Positions 25,945 through 35,486 of a stretch of 64,000 bases of DNA are shown here, in pieces. Position 1 is the stretch's first letter. Each line of letters starts with the position of its first letter. The DNA lies in assembly GCA_027214385.1 (NCBI GenBank), contig JAPVXR010000012.1, forward strand, positions 79,515 to 143,514, in the 5' to 3' direction. A program made the position numbers and the translations under genes. Under the pieces are notes generated by a model. It searched no databases, was not told the origin of the DNA, and saw only the letters and a list, made by a program, of their open reading frames with translations. Source of the DNA: Cryomorphaceae bacterium 1068. GTDB lineage: Bacteria; Bacteroidota; Bacteroidia; Flavobacteriales_D; Cryomorphaceae.

Positions 25945-28088
25945 TTTTCGACAGGGGAGGTGCTGCCCAATTCCGTAATCCCCATTTCATAGAAAGTGAA
26001 GGCCCAAATATCAGCTTGCTCCTCAATGATTTTTGCCATCGGTTTTCCCGCTCCATGTCCCGCATCAGTTTCCACACGGATGAATACAGGATTATTTCCT
26101 GCGTGAGCTTCTTGTAGCGTTGCAGCATATTTGAACGAATGAGCAGGCACCACACGGTCATCGTGATCACCGGTAGTAATCATTGTTGAAGGGTAGTTGG
26201 TACCTTTTTTCAAATTGTGTAGGGGCGAGTAGGCGTACAGCGCATCAAACTCTTCTTTTGAAGCCTCTGCCGATCCATACTCAGGAATCCATCCTTTACC
26301 CACCGTAAACTTTTGGAAACGCAACATGTCCATTACTCCAACGGCTGGCAGCGCTACTGCAAACAGCTCAGGTCGTTGTGTCATAGCTGCTCCAACTAGC
26401 AAACCTCCGTTTGATCCACCTCTGATGGCTAACTGCTCTGGAGAGGTGTAGTTTTCTGCAATCAAGTATTCCGCTGCAGCGGTAAAATCGTCAAACACAT
26501 TCTGTTTATCCAACTTCATTCCTTGCTTGTGCCATTCTTCGCCAAATTCACCACCACCGCGAAGGTTAGCTACTGCGTAAACTCCGCCATTTTCAAGAAA
26601 GAAAATATTGGATACGCTGAAGCTCGGGCTCAGGCTGATGTTAAAACCACCATAGCCGTATAGCAATGCAGGGTTGTTACCGTTCAGTTCAATTCCTTTT
26701 TTGTGTACGATGAACATCGGTACCTCTGTCCCGTCCTTGCTTTTGTACTTTACTTGCTTTGAAATGTACTCTTCGGGATCGAACTTTAGGTCGGGCTTGT
26801 TGAATAACGTCGACTCTCCTGTTGCGAGGTCGAGTTCAAAGATGGTGGGAGGGTAGGTGAAAGAGTAAAACGAATAGAAAACCTTCGAGTCTTCCATTTT
26901 ACCTGAAAACCCGGAAGCCGAGCCAGGCGCAGGAAATTCGATTTCTCGAATGGTGTTCCCGTCGTAATCCATTTGGAAAACTTGAGAAGTAGCGCTTTTC
27001 AAATATTCGGGAAAGAGATAGCCACCTGCGGTGCTAACATTTACCAAAGTCTCATCGCGTTCAGGAATGATGTTCTTCCAGTGCTCCAAAGTGAAATTAT
27101 TCGGATCGATAGAAACCACGCGATAATTGGGTGCATCGATATCGGTCAAGGCGATGAACTTACCATCCTTGTGGTCGATAATGGATGTTTTATTGGCAAA
27201 GCCTTCTCTCACTTTTGTGAGTTCCCCGTCGGTTTCTAAGTTTTTTACATAAAGCTCAAAGCCATCGGTTCCTGACGCGGCGTACATAGTAAGGTATCTA
27301 TCATCTTCGGTCACGCTACACCAGTGGTAGAGATCGGGGTTCTCATCATCGCGGTAGAAGAGTTTATCTTCACTTTGAGAGGTTCCTATTTTGTGGTAGT
27401 AAATGCTGTGGTACTTGTTGTCAGCACTCAATTCCGTGCCGGGGGCAGGAGCGGGGTAGCGGCTATAGTAGAAACCGTCTTTAAACCAGCCTGCTCCTGA
27501 AAACTTAACCCATTCGAGCTCATCGTCCAGGTCTGTATTCGTAGCGATTTCTCGAATGTAAATTTTACTCCAGTCCGATCCACCTACTGACTTGGTGTAG
27601 GCCATGTACTTGTTGTCAGCTGATGCACCGATAAGATTGATACTAACCGTTCCACCTTCCGAAAGGGAGTTGGGGTCTATAAAAACCTGTGGATCTCCAT
27701 CTTTTCCTTTTTGGAAATAGATGACAGCTTGATTTTGGAGGCCGTCATTCTTGTAGAAAAAGTAATAATCGCCCGCTCTGAATGGGGATGAGAGCCTAGG
27801 ATAGTTGATCAGCTCTGTCAGGCGATCTTCTATTTGTTGTCGATACGGAATCTTTTCAAGGTAAGATTGGGTTACTGCGTTTTGTGCCTTCACCCAAGCT
27901 TCGGTGTCGGCTGCCGTATCGTTTTCGAGCCAGCGGTAAGGGTCTGCTACCTTCGTTCCGAAATAATCTTCAACAACATCAACCTTTTTCGTTTGTGGAT
28001 AGGTAATGGCTTCTTTCTCTATCATAGGAGTTTCATTGCTACAGGCCACGGCGAGACCTGCAACTAAAATTAATATTGATCTTTTCAT
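25941..28088 (-). CDS. Prolyl oligopeptidase family serine peptidase (S9A), lipoprotein
   Basis: A 715-residue lipoprotein: signal ending LAVAC (Cys about 16), a beta-propeller domain (about 75-430), and an alpha/beta-hydrolase domain. The catalytic triad is visible: Ser about 559 in RGGSNGGLL, Asp about 644 in GDHDDRVVP, His about 679 in DAGHGAG. The length equals that of bacterial prolyl endopeptidases, which cleave short peptides after proline. Its stop overlaps the start of DUF3810. A TATTTTTG promoter element lies at 28108-28115 on the minus strand. Confidence 0.93.
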   Translation of the reverse strand: MKRSILILVAGLAVACSNETPMIEKEAITYPQTKKVDVVEDYFGTKVADPYRWLENDTAADTEAWVKAQNAVTQSYLEKIPYRQQIEDRLTELINYPRLSSPFRAGDYYFFYKNDGLQNQAVIYFQKGKDGDPQVFIDPNSLSEGGTVSINLIGASADNKYMAYTKSVGGSDWSKIYIREIATNTDLDDELEWVKFSGAGWFKDGFYYSRYPAPAPGTELSADNKYHSIYYHKIGTSQSEDKLFYRDDENPDLYHWCSVTEDDRYLTMYAASGTDGFELYVKNLETDGELTKVREGFANKTSIIDHKDGKFIALTDIDAPNYRVVSIDPNNFTLEHWKNIIPERDETLVNVSTAGGYLFPEYLKSATSQVFQMDYDGNTIREIEFPAPGSASGFSGKMEDSKVFYSFYSFTYPPTIFELDLATGESTLFNKPDLKFDPEEYISKQVKYKSKDGTEVPMFIVHKKGIELNGNNPALLYGYGGFNISLSPSFSVSNIFFLENGGVYAVANLRGGGEFGEEWHKQGMKLDKQNVFDDFTAAAEYLIAENYTSPEQLAIRGGSNGGLLVGAAMTQRPELFAVALPAVGVMDMLRFQKFTVGKGWIPEYGSAEASKEEFDALYAYSPLHNLKKGTNYPSTMITTGDHDDRVVPAHSFKYAATLQEAHAGNNPVFIRVETDAGHGAGKPMAKIIEEQADIWAFTFYEMGITELGSTSPVEK

Positions 28089-28107
28089 AATACGAGAGGG
28101 ATTTATG

Positions 28108-28115
28108 CAAAAATA
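28108..28115 (-). promoter_or_regulatory. TAnnTTTG promoter element of the prolyl oligopeptidase gene
   Basis: On the minus strand the sequence reads TATTTTTG, an exact match to the Bacteroidota -7 element, ending about 19 bases before the start codon at 28088. Confidence 0.5.
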
Positions 28116-28151
28116 AGAGTCTAACTGAGAATTGATTTTTTAAGCATAAAA

Positions 28152-28175
28152 AGAGGGATGGTTTACCCATCCCGT
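28152..28175 (-). terminator. Intrinsic terminator of the TPR gene
   Basis: GGGATGG/CCATCCC arms with a five-base loop, followed on the minus strand by a T-rich tract (TCTTTTTATG). It lies between the TPR gene stop and the promoter of the prolyl oligopeptidase gene. Confidence 0.65.
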
Positions 28176-28205
28176 CTTAATAATATTTCGATATTATGGT
28201 GTTTC

Positions 28206-28550
28206 CTACCAGGCTTCTCCGTCATCTTCGTCCAATATTAAAAGTGCTTCAGATAACTCACCTAGCGTTTTGATATCGTTCTTAATTTTCGCCAATTCTC
28301 TACCTCTTTTGTAAAAAGTAATGGCTTCAGCGGTTTTATTTTTTTCTTCCAACAGTTTACCCAACTGGTAGTAGGTGGGAAGGTAATCCGGGTCGTTATC
28401 GATAATCTTACGGAAAAACGAAATCGCTTTTGCGATCTTATTTTCCTTCTTGTATTCCAAGGCAGCTGCGTAGTTCAGAAAAGTATCGTTTGGATTCTTC
28501 TCGAGCATCTCAGCTATTAGCTCCATTCGATTGTGACTTATGCCTTCCAT
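28206..28550 (-). CDS. Small tetratricopeptide repeat protein
   Basis: A 114-residue cytoplasmic protein made of about two and a half TPR units (TFLNYAAALEYKKENKIAKAISFFRKIIDNDPDYLPTYYQ, then a second with AEAITFYKRG). It carries an acidic C-terminus (ILDEDDGEAW). An ATG at 28550 is used; an in-frame TTG two codons upstream is unlikely. Probably a protein-protein adaptor; partner unknown. It is followed by a hairpin terminator. Confidence 0.75.
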   Translation of the reverse strand: MEGISHNRMELIAEMLEKNPNDTFLNYAAALEYKKENKIAKAISFFRKIIDNDPDYLPTYYQLGKLLEEKNKTAEAITFYKRGRELAKIKNDIKTLGELSEALLILDEDDGEAW

Positions 28551-28662
28551 TTTCAATTTACTTTAAATGTAATGGATAAAATTAAACTGTTTCCGCTGCT
28601 TCTCATAGTGACAGTTTGCTAAAAATCGTGAAGTTTTCAACCGGTTTTCACAGCCAAGAAGT

Positions 28663-29586
28663 CTAAACCACAGTGATTTGAGCTTTGACGTACTCCTTTA
28701 ACTCATCGACTTGCTCGGATTGAAACCACTTTATGCCGTCGATCTTTCTGAACCAAGTCAATTGCCGTTTGGCATAATGACGGCTATTCCGCTTGATCAG
28801 CCTTACAGCTTCATCCAAGTTGTAGTCGCCATCGAAAAAGGAAAAAAGCTCCTGGTAGCCTACCGTTTTCAATGGATCTGAATCTCGATAACGCAACAAT
28901 GATCGAGCTTCCCTTTCCAATCCTGCTTCTATCATTTGATGTACGCGCCAATCGATTCGTTCGTAAAGCACCTCTCTTTCAGGTGTGATGCCGATCCAGA
29001 TGGGTTCAAAGTCTTTTGGGGCTTTATTCTGACCCCTTAATTCGGCCAGTGGCCTTCCGCTGAGTTCGACCAGTTCTATGGCCCGCATCACGCGAACTTG
29101 ATTCTTGTAGTCAATGCTCTTTTTTGCGTCGGGGTCAGATTTGGATAGCCTTTCCAAAAGCGATGGGAGTCCCGCACTCTTGAATTGAGCGATGAGTTCT
29201 TGCCTCAAGTTGTCATCTGAAGGTAAGTCGTCTAAGCCCTCTATTAGTGAACGGAGGAAGAGCCCCGATCCACCTACCACAACTGGCAGTTTTTTGCGGC
29301 TTAAAATCTCTTGAATTCTTTGTTCGCCTTGCCTTTCAAATTCTCCTGCCGTAACAGGACTATCGATGCTACAATGATTGATGAAATGGTGAGGAATGCC
29401 TTTCATTTCGGCGAAGGATGGCTTCGCTGTACCGATTGACATTTCGGTATAAAACTGCCTTGAATCGGCAGAGATCACTTCCCCGTTCAGAGATTGACAC
29501 AGTTCAATGCCAAGGGCTGTTTTTCCCGCAGCGGTAGGCCCGCAGATCACGGGTATTTTTGGTTTAGATGATTTCGTCGTAGTCAT
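28663..29586 (-). CDS. miaA: tRNA dimethylallyltransferase
   Basis: A 307-residue enzyme that transfers a dimethylallyl group to N6 of A37 in tRNAs reading codons that start with U. The P-loop is CGPTAAGKTALG (about 15-26), followed by the family motifs ISADSRQFYTEMSIGTAKP, VVVGGSGLFLRSL, and the C-terminal KRNSRHYAKRQLTWFRK. Length is typical. The start overlaps the 3' end of the upstream pRiA4b-ORF3-like gene by 23 bases, so they belong to one operon. Confidence 0.95.
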   Translation of the reverse strand: MTTTKSSKPKIPVICGPTAAGKTALGIELCQSLNGEVISADSRQFYTEMSIGTAKPSFAEMKGIPHHFINHCSIDSPVTAGEFERQGEQRIQEILSRKKLPVVVGGSGLFLRSLIEGLDDLPSDDNLRQELIAQFKSAGLPSLLERLSKSDPDAKKSIDYKNQVRVMRAIELVELSGRPLAELRGQNKAPKDFEPIWIGITPEREVLYERIDWRVHQMIEAGLEREARSLLRYRDSDPLKTVGYQELFSFFDGDYNLDEAVRLIKRNSRHYAKRQLTWFRKIDGIKWFQSEQVDELKEYVKAQITVV

Positions 29587-30085
29587 CTATATTTTCAAAA
29601 CCCTCGTCTTCTGAAGGATCTTCAAAGTCTTCGTCAAAATCTACAGGGAATGAATCTACCAACTCTTTGGAATGCTCAGCAGGAGCATCGCCTACAGTCA
29701 AGACTACCAAAGGATAGGTTTGATCTTCCTTTGCAGTTGAGACGCCGACCAGCTCCACAAAGAAAATCCACATTCTCATAAAGTCGTAGAGATAGAGCAG
29801 CTTCTCACCTTCTTCAAAAACCATCTCGTCAAGTGGTGTATCCTTCATGGTTTTAATGCCTTCGTCTCCAAGTCCACCCATATCCATTTGAGTGATTTCC
29901 TCGCCCTTATCCCATTCTTCATTGCTCATGTAGAAGGAAGCCATTTCATCACCTGAAAATTCAAAGGCCTCTACAATGGCCTGATGCAAGTCATCAAAAG
30001 AGTCGGAACCTTTGATTTGGATATCACGAAAGACCTCTTCCGTTTGATCAATTAGAACCCTAAAATGAAAAATATTTTCGCTCAT
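29564..30085 (-). CDS. pRiA4b ORF-3/IS1096 TnpR-like family protein
   Basis: A 173-residue acidic protein matching the family named for pRiA4b ORF-3 or the IS1096 passenger TnpR: FHFRVLIDQTEEVFRDIQIKGSDSFDDLHQAIVEAF at the N-terminus and LLYLYDFMRMWIFFVELV in the middle. The C-terminus is very acidic. Despite the family name there is no transposase or terminal repeat nearby, and in Bacteroidota this gene routinely sits next to housekeeping genes such as miaA. Function unknown. Confidence 0.82.
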   Translation of the reverse strand: MSENIFHFRVLIDQTEEVFRDIQIKGSDSFDDLHQAIVEAFEFSGDEMASFYMSNEEWDKGEEITQMDMGGLGDEGIKTMKDTPLDEMVFEEGEKLLYLYDFMRMWIFFVELVGVSTAKEDQTYPLVVLTVGDAPAEHSKELVDSFPVDFDEDFEDPSEDEGFENIDDYDEII

Positions 30086-30126
30086 GAGGCCGCAAATTTA
30101 CGCAATACTTAAACGAATTATACGGG

Positions 30127-30939
30127 TCAGAAATTTAAGCTGATCCCGTTTTCGATGGAATAGATTAATTTAGTGATGGGGATAATTGGTCGATCTTCAT
30201 AAGCCAGTCTAACCCCTGTTTTAAACGAGAGCTTATCGTTAATTTGAAAATTGAGATTTGAGGCGTTGGTGTACCTGTTTCTAGTGGCATCGATATCCCT
30301 GTCATAGCCCACTTGATAGTAGAAGATTGTATTGAAATCAACATGATCACTAATTGACCACCTCACAATTACGTTTGAGCTGATCTTCAGGAATTTCACT
30401 GCGATATCTTCGGGATCAACGGATGACAACCAGCGTTCATACTCGTACATCGGCCCCAGTCCGAAGGCCAGCATAACTTTGCTTTTTCTTAGGGCATTCC
30501 ATCGAGCAGTACCTCCTGCAATGAATCGAGCGCTTAACCCTCTGAATTCGTCATATTGGGCTTGACCAAAGAGTTCTGGACTAAATCTTTCGCGAAAGAA
30601 AAATGTGCTCCGGACATGTAGATTGCCATAACTTAGGATTCTACTGGAATTGTTTTCTACGTATGAGACGTCCCCTAAAAGCATGTAAAAATGCTTACCC
30701 GGAGCATAAATGGAACTGATTTCGGAACCGAGTGCAATGAATTCAGCGCGCTCTTCTTCTGTTGCACTTCTATTGTAAAGGTCAAAGTTTGCTTCAAGTT
30801 TAAGCCGGAAAGGATCTTCCCGGCTTAAACTATCAAGTCTGAACTTTTCAATGTTCATGATTTGTCCTTTCACTTGAAGTGAACCAAAACAAAACAAAAA
30901 GAATGCGAACAGAATTTTTCCGCTGATGCGGATAATCAT
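30127..30939 (-). CDS. DUF481 family outer membrane beta-barrel protein
   Basis: A 270-residue exported protein: signal peptide (about 1-25, ending VKG), then repeated amphipathic beta strands with alternating aromatic residues (RSTFFFRERFSPELFGQAQYD, YYQVGYDRDIDATRN), ending in SLNF, the aromatic C-terminus of an outer-membrane barrel. The pattern is that of DUF481 (YdiY-like) proteins. It follows the DUF6263 gene after seven bases in the same direction, so the two are likely co-transcribed. Confidence 0.75.
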   Translation of the reverse strand: MIIRISGKILFAFFLFCFGSLQVKGQIMNIEKFRLDSLSREDPFRLKLEANFDLYNRSATEEERAEFIALGSEISSIYAPGKHFYMLLGDVSYVENNSSRILSYGNLHVRSTFFFRERFSPELFGQAQYDEFRGLSARFIAGGTARWNALRKSKVMLAFGLGPMYEYERWLSSVDPEDIAVKFLKISSNVIVRWSISDHVDFNTIFYYQVGYDRDIDATRNRYTNASNLNFQINDKLSFKTGVRLAYEDRPIIPITKLIYSIENGISLNF

Positions 30940-30946
30940 AAATAAC

Positions 30947-31858
30947 TTAGTTCGAAATAGTGATGTTATTGATCATTTCGATAGGGACCGTCATTCCATC
31001 AGGAATTTGAGGGTTTGGTGCTAATGTGATGCTTCCTACTATATCGTCTTTGAGTGTACCTGAAGTAACCCAACCACTTGCGACTTCAACATTTAAAGTA
31101 CCTGATCTTTCTCCTTCGTAATATTGGGTAGCATCCATGCCTTGCATGCTAGTGCTGGCATTTGCAGGATCGGTTTCCAATGTTGCTTTTACATCTACAA
31201 CGGCCATTCCACCTTCTACTGACTTTAACGTGTAAGTCGTTTTTGAAATAATGGGAAGTCCTGTAGATGTGAATTGTTCTTTGGTCCAAGAAGCCCCAAC
31301 CTTTACAGGTTTTTCAGGAAAGATGTCAGTAGTCATTTCCAGATTTTTTGCAAGACCGTCATCACCGAAGCTACTAGCTACTTGTTCGGCCATCGCAGGA
31401 CCTCCGGCCATTCCTTCAGTTGCGGTTTTAACCATTTCTTCGAGCCCCATCACTTCTTCTACCATTCCTTTCTCGGTGATCTTTGCATCGAATTTTTTGT
31501 CTGTCAAGCTTGCAAGCACTTTTGACATGGGATCGACGGTTTCAAGTGAAGCAGTGTCAGAAGTAAACGTTTGTGTCTGCCCCATTCCTGTCATGGACAT
31601 ACCTACGTTGCCGTACCAGATTTTGTATGTATCTGATTTTCCGTTATCCTCGGTCAATTCCATGTAAGTAGTTGAAGAGGCTGTTGTATTGATTTCCATC
31701 ACTTGGCCCATCATAGTTTGTTTGGTCACGTTTTCAACTTCCGTCTTTTGCGTGTATTTTTTTCCCTTTTCAAGGTTTAGTTTCATGTCCACCTTTTGAG
31801 CGAGGACAATAGATGGAGCAATAAGAGCTACCCCGATTAAAGCTTTCGTAAATTTCAT
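30947..31858 (-). CDS. DUF6263 family secreted protein
   Basis: A 303-residue protein with a signal peptide (about 1-20, VLA/Q) and a Met/Thr-rich beta domain of the DUF6263 type: LNLEKGKKYTQKTEVENVTKQTMMGQ near the N-terminus and PEKPVKVGASWTKEQF near residue 190. The family is found in Bacteroidota envelopes and has no known activity. It is the first gene of a short operon with the DUF481-like barrel. Confidence 0.75.
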   Translation of the reverse strand: MKFTKALIGVALIAPSIVLAQKVDMKLNLEKGKKYTQKTEVENVTKQTMMGQVMEINTTASSTTYMELTEDNGKSDTYKIWYGNVGMSMTGMGQTQTFTSDTASLETVDPMSKVLASLTDKKFDAKITEKGMVEEVMGLEEMVKTATEGMAGGPAMAEQVASSFGDDGLAKNLEMTTDIFPEKPVKVGASWTKEQFTSTGLPIISKTTYTLKSVEGGMAVVDVKATLETDPANASTSMQGMDATQYYEGERSGTLNVEVASGWVTSGTLKDDIVGSITLAPNPQIPDGMTVPIEMINNITISN

Positions 31859-32018
31859 TGTCTGATTTATTTGAGTCCAAAGAACGCAAAAAAAGAGCCA
31901 CGATTTATCTAGCTCATCCCATTATACTGCCGCTCATGTATGACCGGCTAAATTGGAATTCGTTCTCTTCTTTTTCTTTAGCCTGCAATGACTCTTCTTG
32001 TTGAAGAGGCTGATCGGA

Positions 32019-32630
32019 CTATTTCGAAAAACTGAGCCTCACACCGGCATTGACGATAAAGGTATTTTGCTTAAACTCGGTGAAGTTATCAAAGATGCCG
32101 TCTTGCTCTTTAAGTCCATCGTTTGTGTTGGTTAAACCAAATTCATAAGTAACGTCTACGAAGAAAATGGAAACATCCAATCCTGCACCGACTTGTGCAC
32201 CCCATTGGCTATCATTCCAATCCACGGCGTCATTGATTTCTCCATTGTCGTATTTGGTGGTCGTTAGAAACATAAGTGAAGGCCCTGCAAATGCACGAAA
32301 GTTTAAGAAAGGCTCAGTAGTCGGATCTACAAATCGGTATCCCACTAAAATTGGAATAGTAACTCCCTCAACGGTTTGATCTACGTTTACGTTTCCTGAA
32401 GAGCTGTATTCGGTAGACCTTGAAAAATAGGCAATACCGGGATTAAGGTGGAATCTATTTCCGATCATTAAGCTAGCACCTATCTGGCTGCCTATTTTTG
32501 CCTGAGTGCTTGTGCCGTCAGGCGAATCGGAGACATTGCTAAAATTCATTCCTATAAACGGACGAATTTCTACTTGTGAATGTGCCACAAAAAAGAAAGC
32601 GAGAAAAGTGAAAGTGATTAAGTATTTCAT
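32019..32630 (-). CDS. Outer membrane beta-barrel (porin family) protein
   Basis: A 203-residue exported protein with a signal peptide (about 1-18, ending AHS) and eight predicted amphipathic strands, opening with VEIRPFIGMNFSNVSDSP, a typical start of the OmpX/PorT-like small barrels in this phylum, and closing with NAGVRLSFSK. Both size and pattern fit an eight-stranded barrel. The function cannot be told; such proteins are often adhesion or structural components. A 160-base gap separates it from the DUF6263 gene. Confidence 0.78.
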   Translation of the reverse strand: MKYLITFTFLAFFFVAHSQVEIRPFIGMNFSNVSDSPDGTSTQAKIGSQIGASLMIGNRFHLNPGIAYFSRSTEYSSSGNVNVDQTVEGVTIPILVGYRFVDPTTEPFLNFRAFAGPSLMFLTTTKYDNGEINDAVDWNDSQWGAQVGAGLDVSIFFVDVTYEFGLTNTNDGLKEQDGIFDNFTEFKQNTFIVNAGVRLSFSK

Positions 32631-32683
32631 AGTAGATAGATTTGATAATAAAGTTACGGGTTTCTTGCAAGCATTTTTGATTC

Positions 32684-33931
32684 TCAGACAATAACTTCAA
32701 GAGTTTCTGTGATTGCTTTTGCAGCATTTTCCCCCGCACGCATAGCACCATCAATAGATGCGTTGGTAAGGTAGTCACCGGCCAAATGGATATGCTCGGT
32801 TATTTGGGTTTGTTCAGCCGGGATTGACAATGCAGGACGATCAACTGTGGGTAAAGCTTGTTTAATTTTATACTCTTTAAGAAATTCCAATTGAGATTCG
32901 TCTATATTCAAGTTCTTTGCCAAATCTGTCTTTACAACTTGTGGACTTTCGTTACCCCGAACGGTTACAGACCAGAGAGACCGATTGGGAGGAGCTGATT
33001 GAGGAACGACTTCATCATGCCGTGCATAGTTATTTACAGAGCTACTCGGACGAGCATCTAGCCCAATGGTTCTTGTCATGGATGGTAGACTATTTTCCCC
33101 ACTAAAGTACATGGTTGTGGTATGTTTCCACGAAATGGGATTATCCATTTGAGTGAGCAGTTTGTCGGGGCTTGAGGCAATAATGATCTTTTTCGTTTTA
33201 AAAAGCGACCCATCCTCTAACTCAACAGAAGGATCTTGGTTGACCTTTATAACTTTGGTGTTCAATCTGATTTCAGTTGATTTCAATTTAGCCTTTATTT
33301 GCTTCGGAATTTCTCCCATCCCTTTGGCAGGAATACATGCACTGCCTTTCGAGAAGTTTCTAAAAACAAATCGAAACATAGCTGCATCTGTCACTAAATC
33401 TCTCTCGAGAAAGATTCCACCAAAAAAAGGTCGAAAGAAGTTTTTGATAATTCTAGCTGAAAAGCCATAATCCTTTAGGTAATCCAAAGTTGTTTGTCGA
33501 TCTCCTTCAAATATTTCCTTCAGCTTTTTTGTCTGAAGTTGTTTGGAAAGGTTGAGCATTTTAATCTTGTCAGAAAGAGACCCGACGCGTGAAAGAGCTG
33601 TAGAAGGTAGAGCCGCAATTTTTCTGGTAGGGTCTGCTATCGAAAAGCTTCCTCTATCGTCAAAAATTTTTGCACCAGGTTCGAAGCGTTTTAGCTCCAA
33701 TGCTTCAAAGTCAAGTATCTCTTTTGCCTTTTCGTAAGTATCGATAAGTACTTGAAAACCCCTTTCCAGCGTATACCCATCAACTGTATCTGTTTGAACT
33801 CGTCCACCCACCTCAGTATCCGATTCTATGATCAAGACAGAGCATCCAGCTTCTTCACATTTCATTGCGGCTACAAGCCCGGCAACACCAGCGCCAACAA
33901 TTATGACATCGTATTGAGTTTCATTTTTCAT
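32684..33931 (-). CDS. FAD-dependent oxidoreductase, amine oxidase/phytoene desaturase-like
   Basis: A 415-residue flavoprotein with an N-terminal Rossmann motif DVIIVGAGVAGLVAAMKCEEAG (given in part; about residues 8-28), the following GG-R motif EVGGRVQTDTVDGY, and a C-terminal FAD-closing motif HLAGDYLTNASIDGAMRAGE. This is the monoamine oxidase/protoporphyrinogen oxidase/carotenoid desaturase superfamily. No carotenoid or haem genes are adjacent, so the substrate is open. It is expressed independently behind a terminator at 33950-33972. Confidence 0.85.
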   Translation of the reverse strand: MKNETQYDVIIVGAGVAGLVAAMKCEEAGCSVLIIESDTEVGGRVQTDTVDGYTLERGFQVLIDTYEKAKEILDFEALELKRFEPGAKIFDDRGSFSIADPTRKIAALPSTALSRVGSLSDKIKMLNLSKQLQTKKLKEIFEGDRQTTLDYLKDYGFSARIIKNFFRPFFGGIFLERDLVTDAAMFRFVFRNFSKGSACIPAKGMGEIPKQIKAKLKSTEIRLNTKVIKVNQDPSVELEDGSLFKTKKIIIASSPDKLLTQMDNPISWKHTTTMYFSGENSLPSMTRTIGLDARPSSSVNNYARHDEVVPQSAPPNRSLWSVTVRGNESPQVVKTDLAKNLNIDESQLEFLKEYKIKQALPTVDRPALSIPAEQTQITEHIHLAGDYLTNASIDGAMRAGENAAKAITETLEVIV

Positions 33932-33949
33932 GTTGGCCGAAAATAAAAA

Positions 33950-33972
33950 AAGCAGCTTGAAGGAGGCTGCTT
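33950..33972 (-). terminator. Intrinsic terminator downstream of the small membrane protein gene
   Basis: AAGCAGC/GCTGCTT arms separated by nine bases; read on the minus strand the stem is followed by a run of seven T residues. It ends the transcript of the gene at 33983-34222. Confidence 0.75.
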
Positions 33973-33982
33973 ATAAATAAAT

Positions 33983-34222
33983 TTAAACTTCTTGTTTGCC
34001 TAATTCGGGTCGGTCCATATAACCGAACTCCTGCTCATCTTCCAATTCTTCTCCATTGTACTCACCGTATTTGAGCACTACCCAAACCATCCAAATGATA
34101 AGAACAGGTGACGCTGCAAAGATGAAGGCAACCCAATTTAAGAGGATTCCTGTACTGGCGAACATTGTATAAAGGAGCAGAATCATTGATACTCCCCCAA
34201 CTGCTATGGACTCGTGTTTCAT
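33983..34222 (-). CDS. Small two-helix membrane protein, unknown function
   Basis: A 79-residue protein with two membrane helices (about 8-28 and 30-52) and an acidic, cytoplasmic-looking tail (GEYNGEELEDEQEFGYMD). No family is recognised with confidence, though small proteins of this shape occur widely in Flavobacteriia. It has its own terminator and lies 33 bases from the TPR gene on the same strand, so it may be the second gene of that transcript. Confidence 0.65.
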   Translation of the reverse strand: MKHESIAVGGVSMILLLYTMFASTGILLNWVAFIFAASPVLIIWMVWVVLKYGEYNGEELEDEQEFGYMDRPELGKQEV

Positions 34223-34255
34223 AGTGTTAAAACACAGATTAAAGCAGATGGTTCA

Positions 34256-35413
34256 TCATTCACTTTCGAAATGGCGATCCTTTATTAACTGAGATACGCG
34301 ATTTTCAGCATAAGTCTTTTCGGGACTCTTGAGGGTATCTTCTTGAGATATGTATAGCTCGAACATCTCCAGAGCTGCTTTGGAGTCTTGGTAGTAGATG
34401 TCATAGCTCTTCGCTAAATGATAATTGAGGATATTTCGTGCAGAAAATTTCTTTGCCATCCGAAAGGACTCAATGGCCTCTTGATGATCGTCGCCTTCTT
34501 GCTGCATTAATCCAAGTCTCTCGTAATAGGTGCCTAAGTTGCCTGAGATGGCCTTATTTAGAGCCTGTCCATACTGAACGGTGGCCATATCAATCTGTCC
34601 TAGCTTCTCCATGGACAAACCCATATAATAGTGTGGATAGTCAAGTTCGTTGAGAGTGTTGGACAAGGTCCTTAATATTTCAATTGCCTCTTCGTACCTA
34701 CCCAGGTGATACAGAGATATTCCTGTATACCGCATTGCCAACAAAGGAGGATCATCCTTCATCAGAGGGTCCAACCACCCAATTGCATCTTCCCATTTCT
34801 CTGAGTCAAAGGCAAGCTTGGCTTTGGTGAGTAAGCTAAATCTATTTAAAGGATCTAGGTCCAAAGCACGATTTAACAGGCTGTCCGCATCATCATATTG
34901 CCTGAAATCAAGTAATAGCTTGGCGAACCCGGTTATGGTTATTAAATCAAGGCTGTCGTTTTGATATGCCAGGGAATAATAAGCCAATGCTTTATCCAAT
35001 TTCATGGACTGCACGGCACTTTCGGCAGCTTCTCGGTAGAAATAAGCGTTGGTAGGATTGATGATAATCAGCTGCTCGTAAAGTTCCAAGGCATCACTAT
35101 TCGAAGCTTTTAAGAGTTCTGCCGATGCTAGCAAGGAGGGCACATGGGTGCTATCTATCTGTAAAGCCTTATTGAGATTTTCGATCGCTTCTTTTTTTCG
35201 TCCTTTTTTAATCAAGGCTTTAGCGGTCAGGTAGTATGCATTAATGTTCCCGTTGTTATTCAGTTTCCATTTTTCACCAATGTTTATGGCTGTCTGGATT
35301 TGCCCGTTTTCCATGGCAGTGCTGAATTGGCTATAAAAGTCTGAGTCTTCTTGCTGTGCAAGAAGAGAGGTGAGCAAAAAGGAGAACAACAAAAGAGTGA
35401 ATAGTTTCTTCAT
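34256..35413 (-). CDS. Exported tetratricopeptide repeat protein
   Basis: A 385-residue protein with a signal peptide (about 1-19, cleaved after LLA) followed by about nine consecutive TPR units running through most of the length (examples: AYYLTAKALIKKGRKKEAIENL, AMRYTGISLYHLGRYEEAIEIL). The periplasmic location and solenoid shape suggest a scaffold for envelope assembly or for the type IX secretion machinery. No catalytic domain. A near-consensus TATCTTCG promoter element lies just upstream on the minus strand. Confidence 0.82.
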   Translation of the reverse strand: MKKLFTLLLFSFLLTSLLAQQEDSDFYSQFSTAMENGQIQTAINIGEKWKLNNNGNINAYYLTAKALIKKGRKKEAIENLNKALQIDSTHVPSLLASAELLKASNSDALELYEQLIIINPTNAYFYREAAESAVQSMKLDKALAYYSLAYQNDSLDLITITGFAKLLLDFRQYDDADSLLNRALDLDPLNRFSLLTKAKLAFDSEKWEDAIGWLDPLMKDDPPLLAMRYTGISLYHLGRYEEAIEILRTLSNTLNELDYPHYYMGLSMEKLGQIDMATVQYGQALNKAISGNLGTYYERLGLMQQEGDDHQEAIESFRMAKKFSARNILNYHLAKSYDIYYQDSKAALEMFELYISQEDTLKSPEKTYAENRVSQLIKDRHFESE

Positions 35414-35486
35414 GCCCCGAAGATAAGAGACCGGAGGCAGATCAACTAATTATTTAGTTTAAAGATGGGTTCAATGGTTTACCCTT

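Noticed and set aside
29564..30085. Insertion-sequence remnant, because of the IS1096 TnpR-like family name
   Set aside because: No transposase, terminal repeats or target duplication; the gene overlaps miaA in an ordinary operon and the family name is historical.
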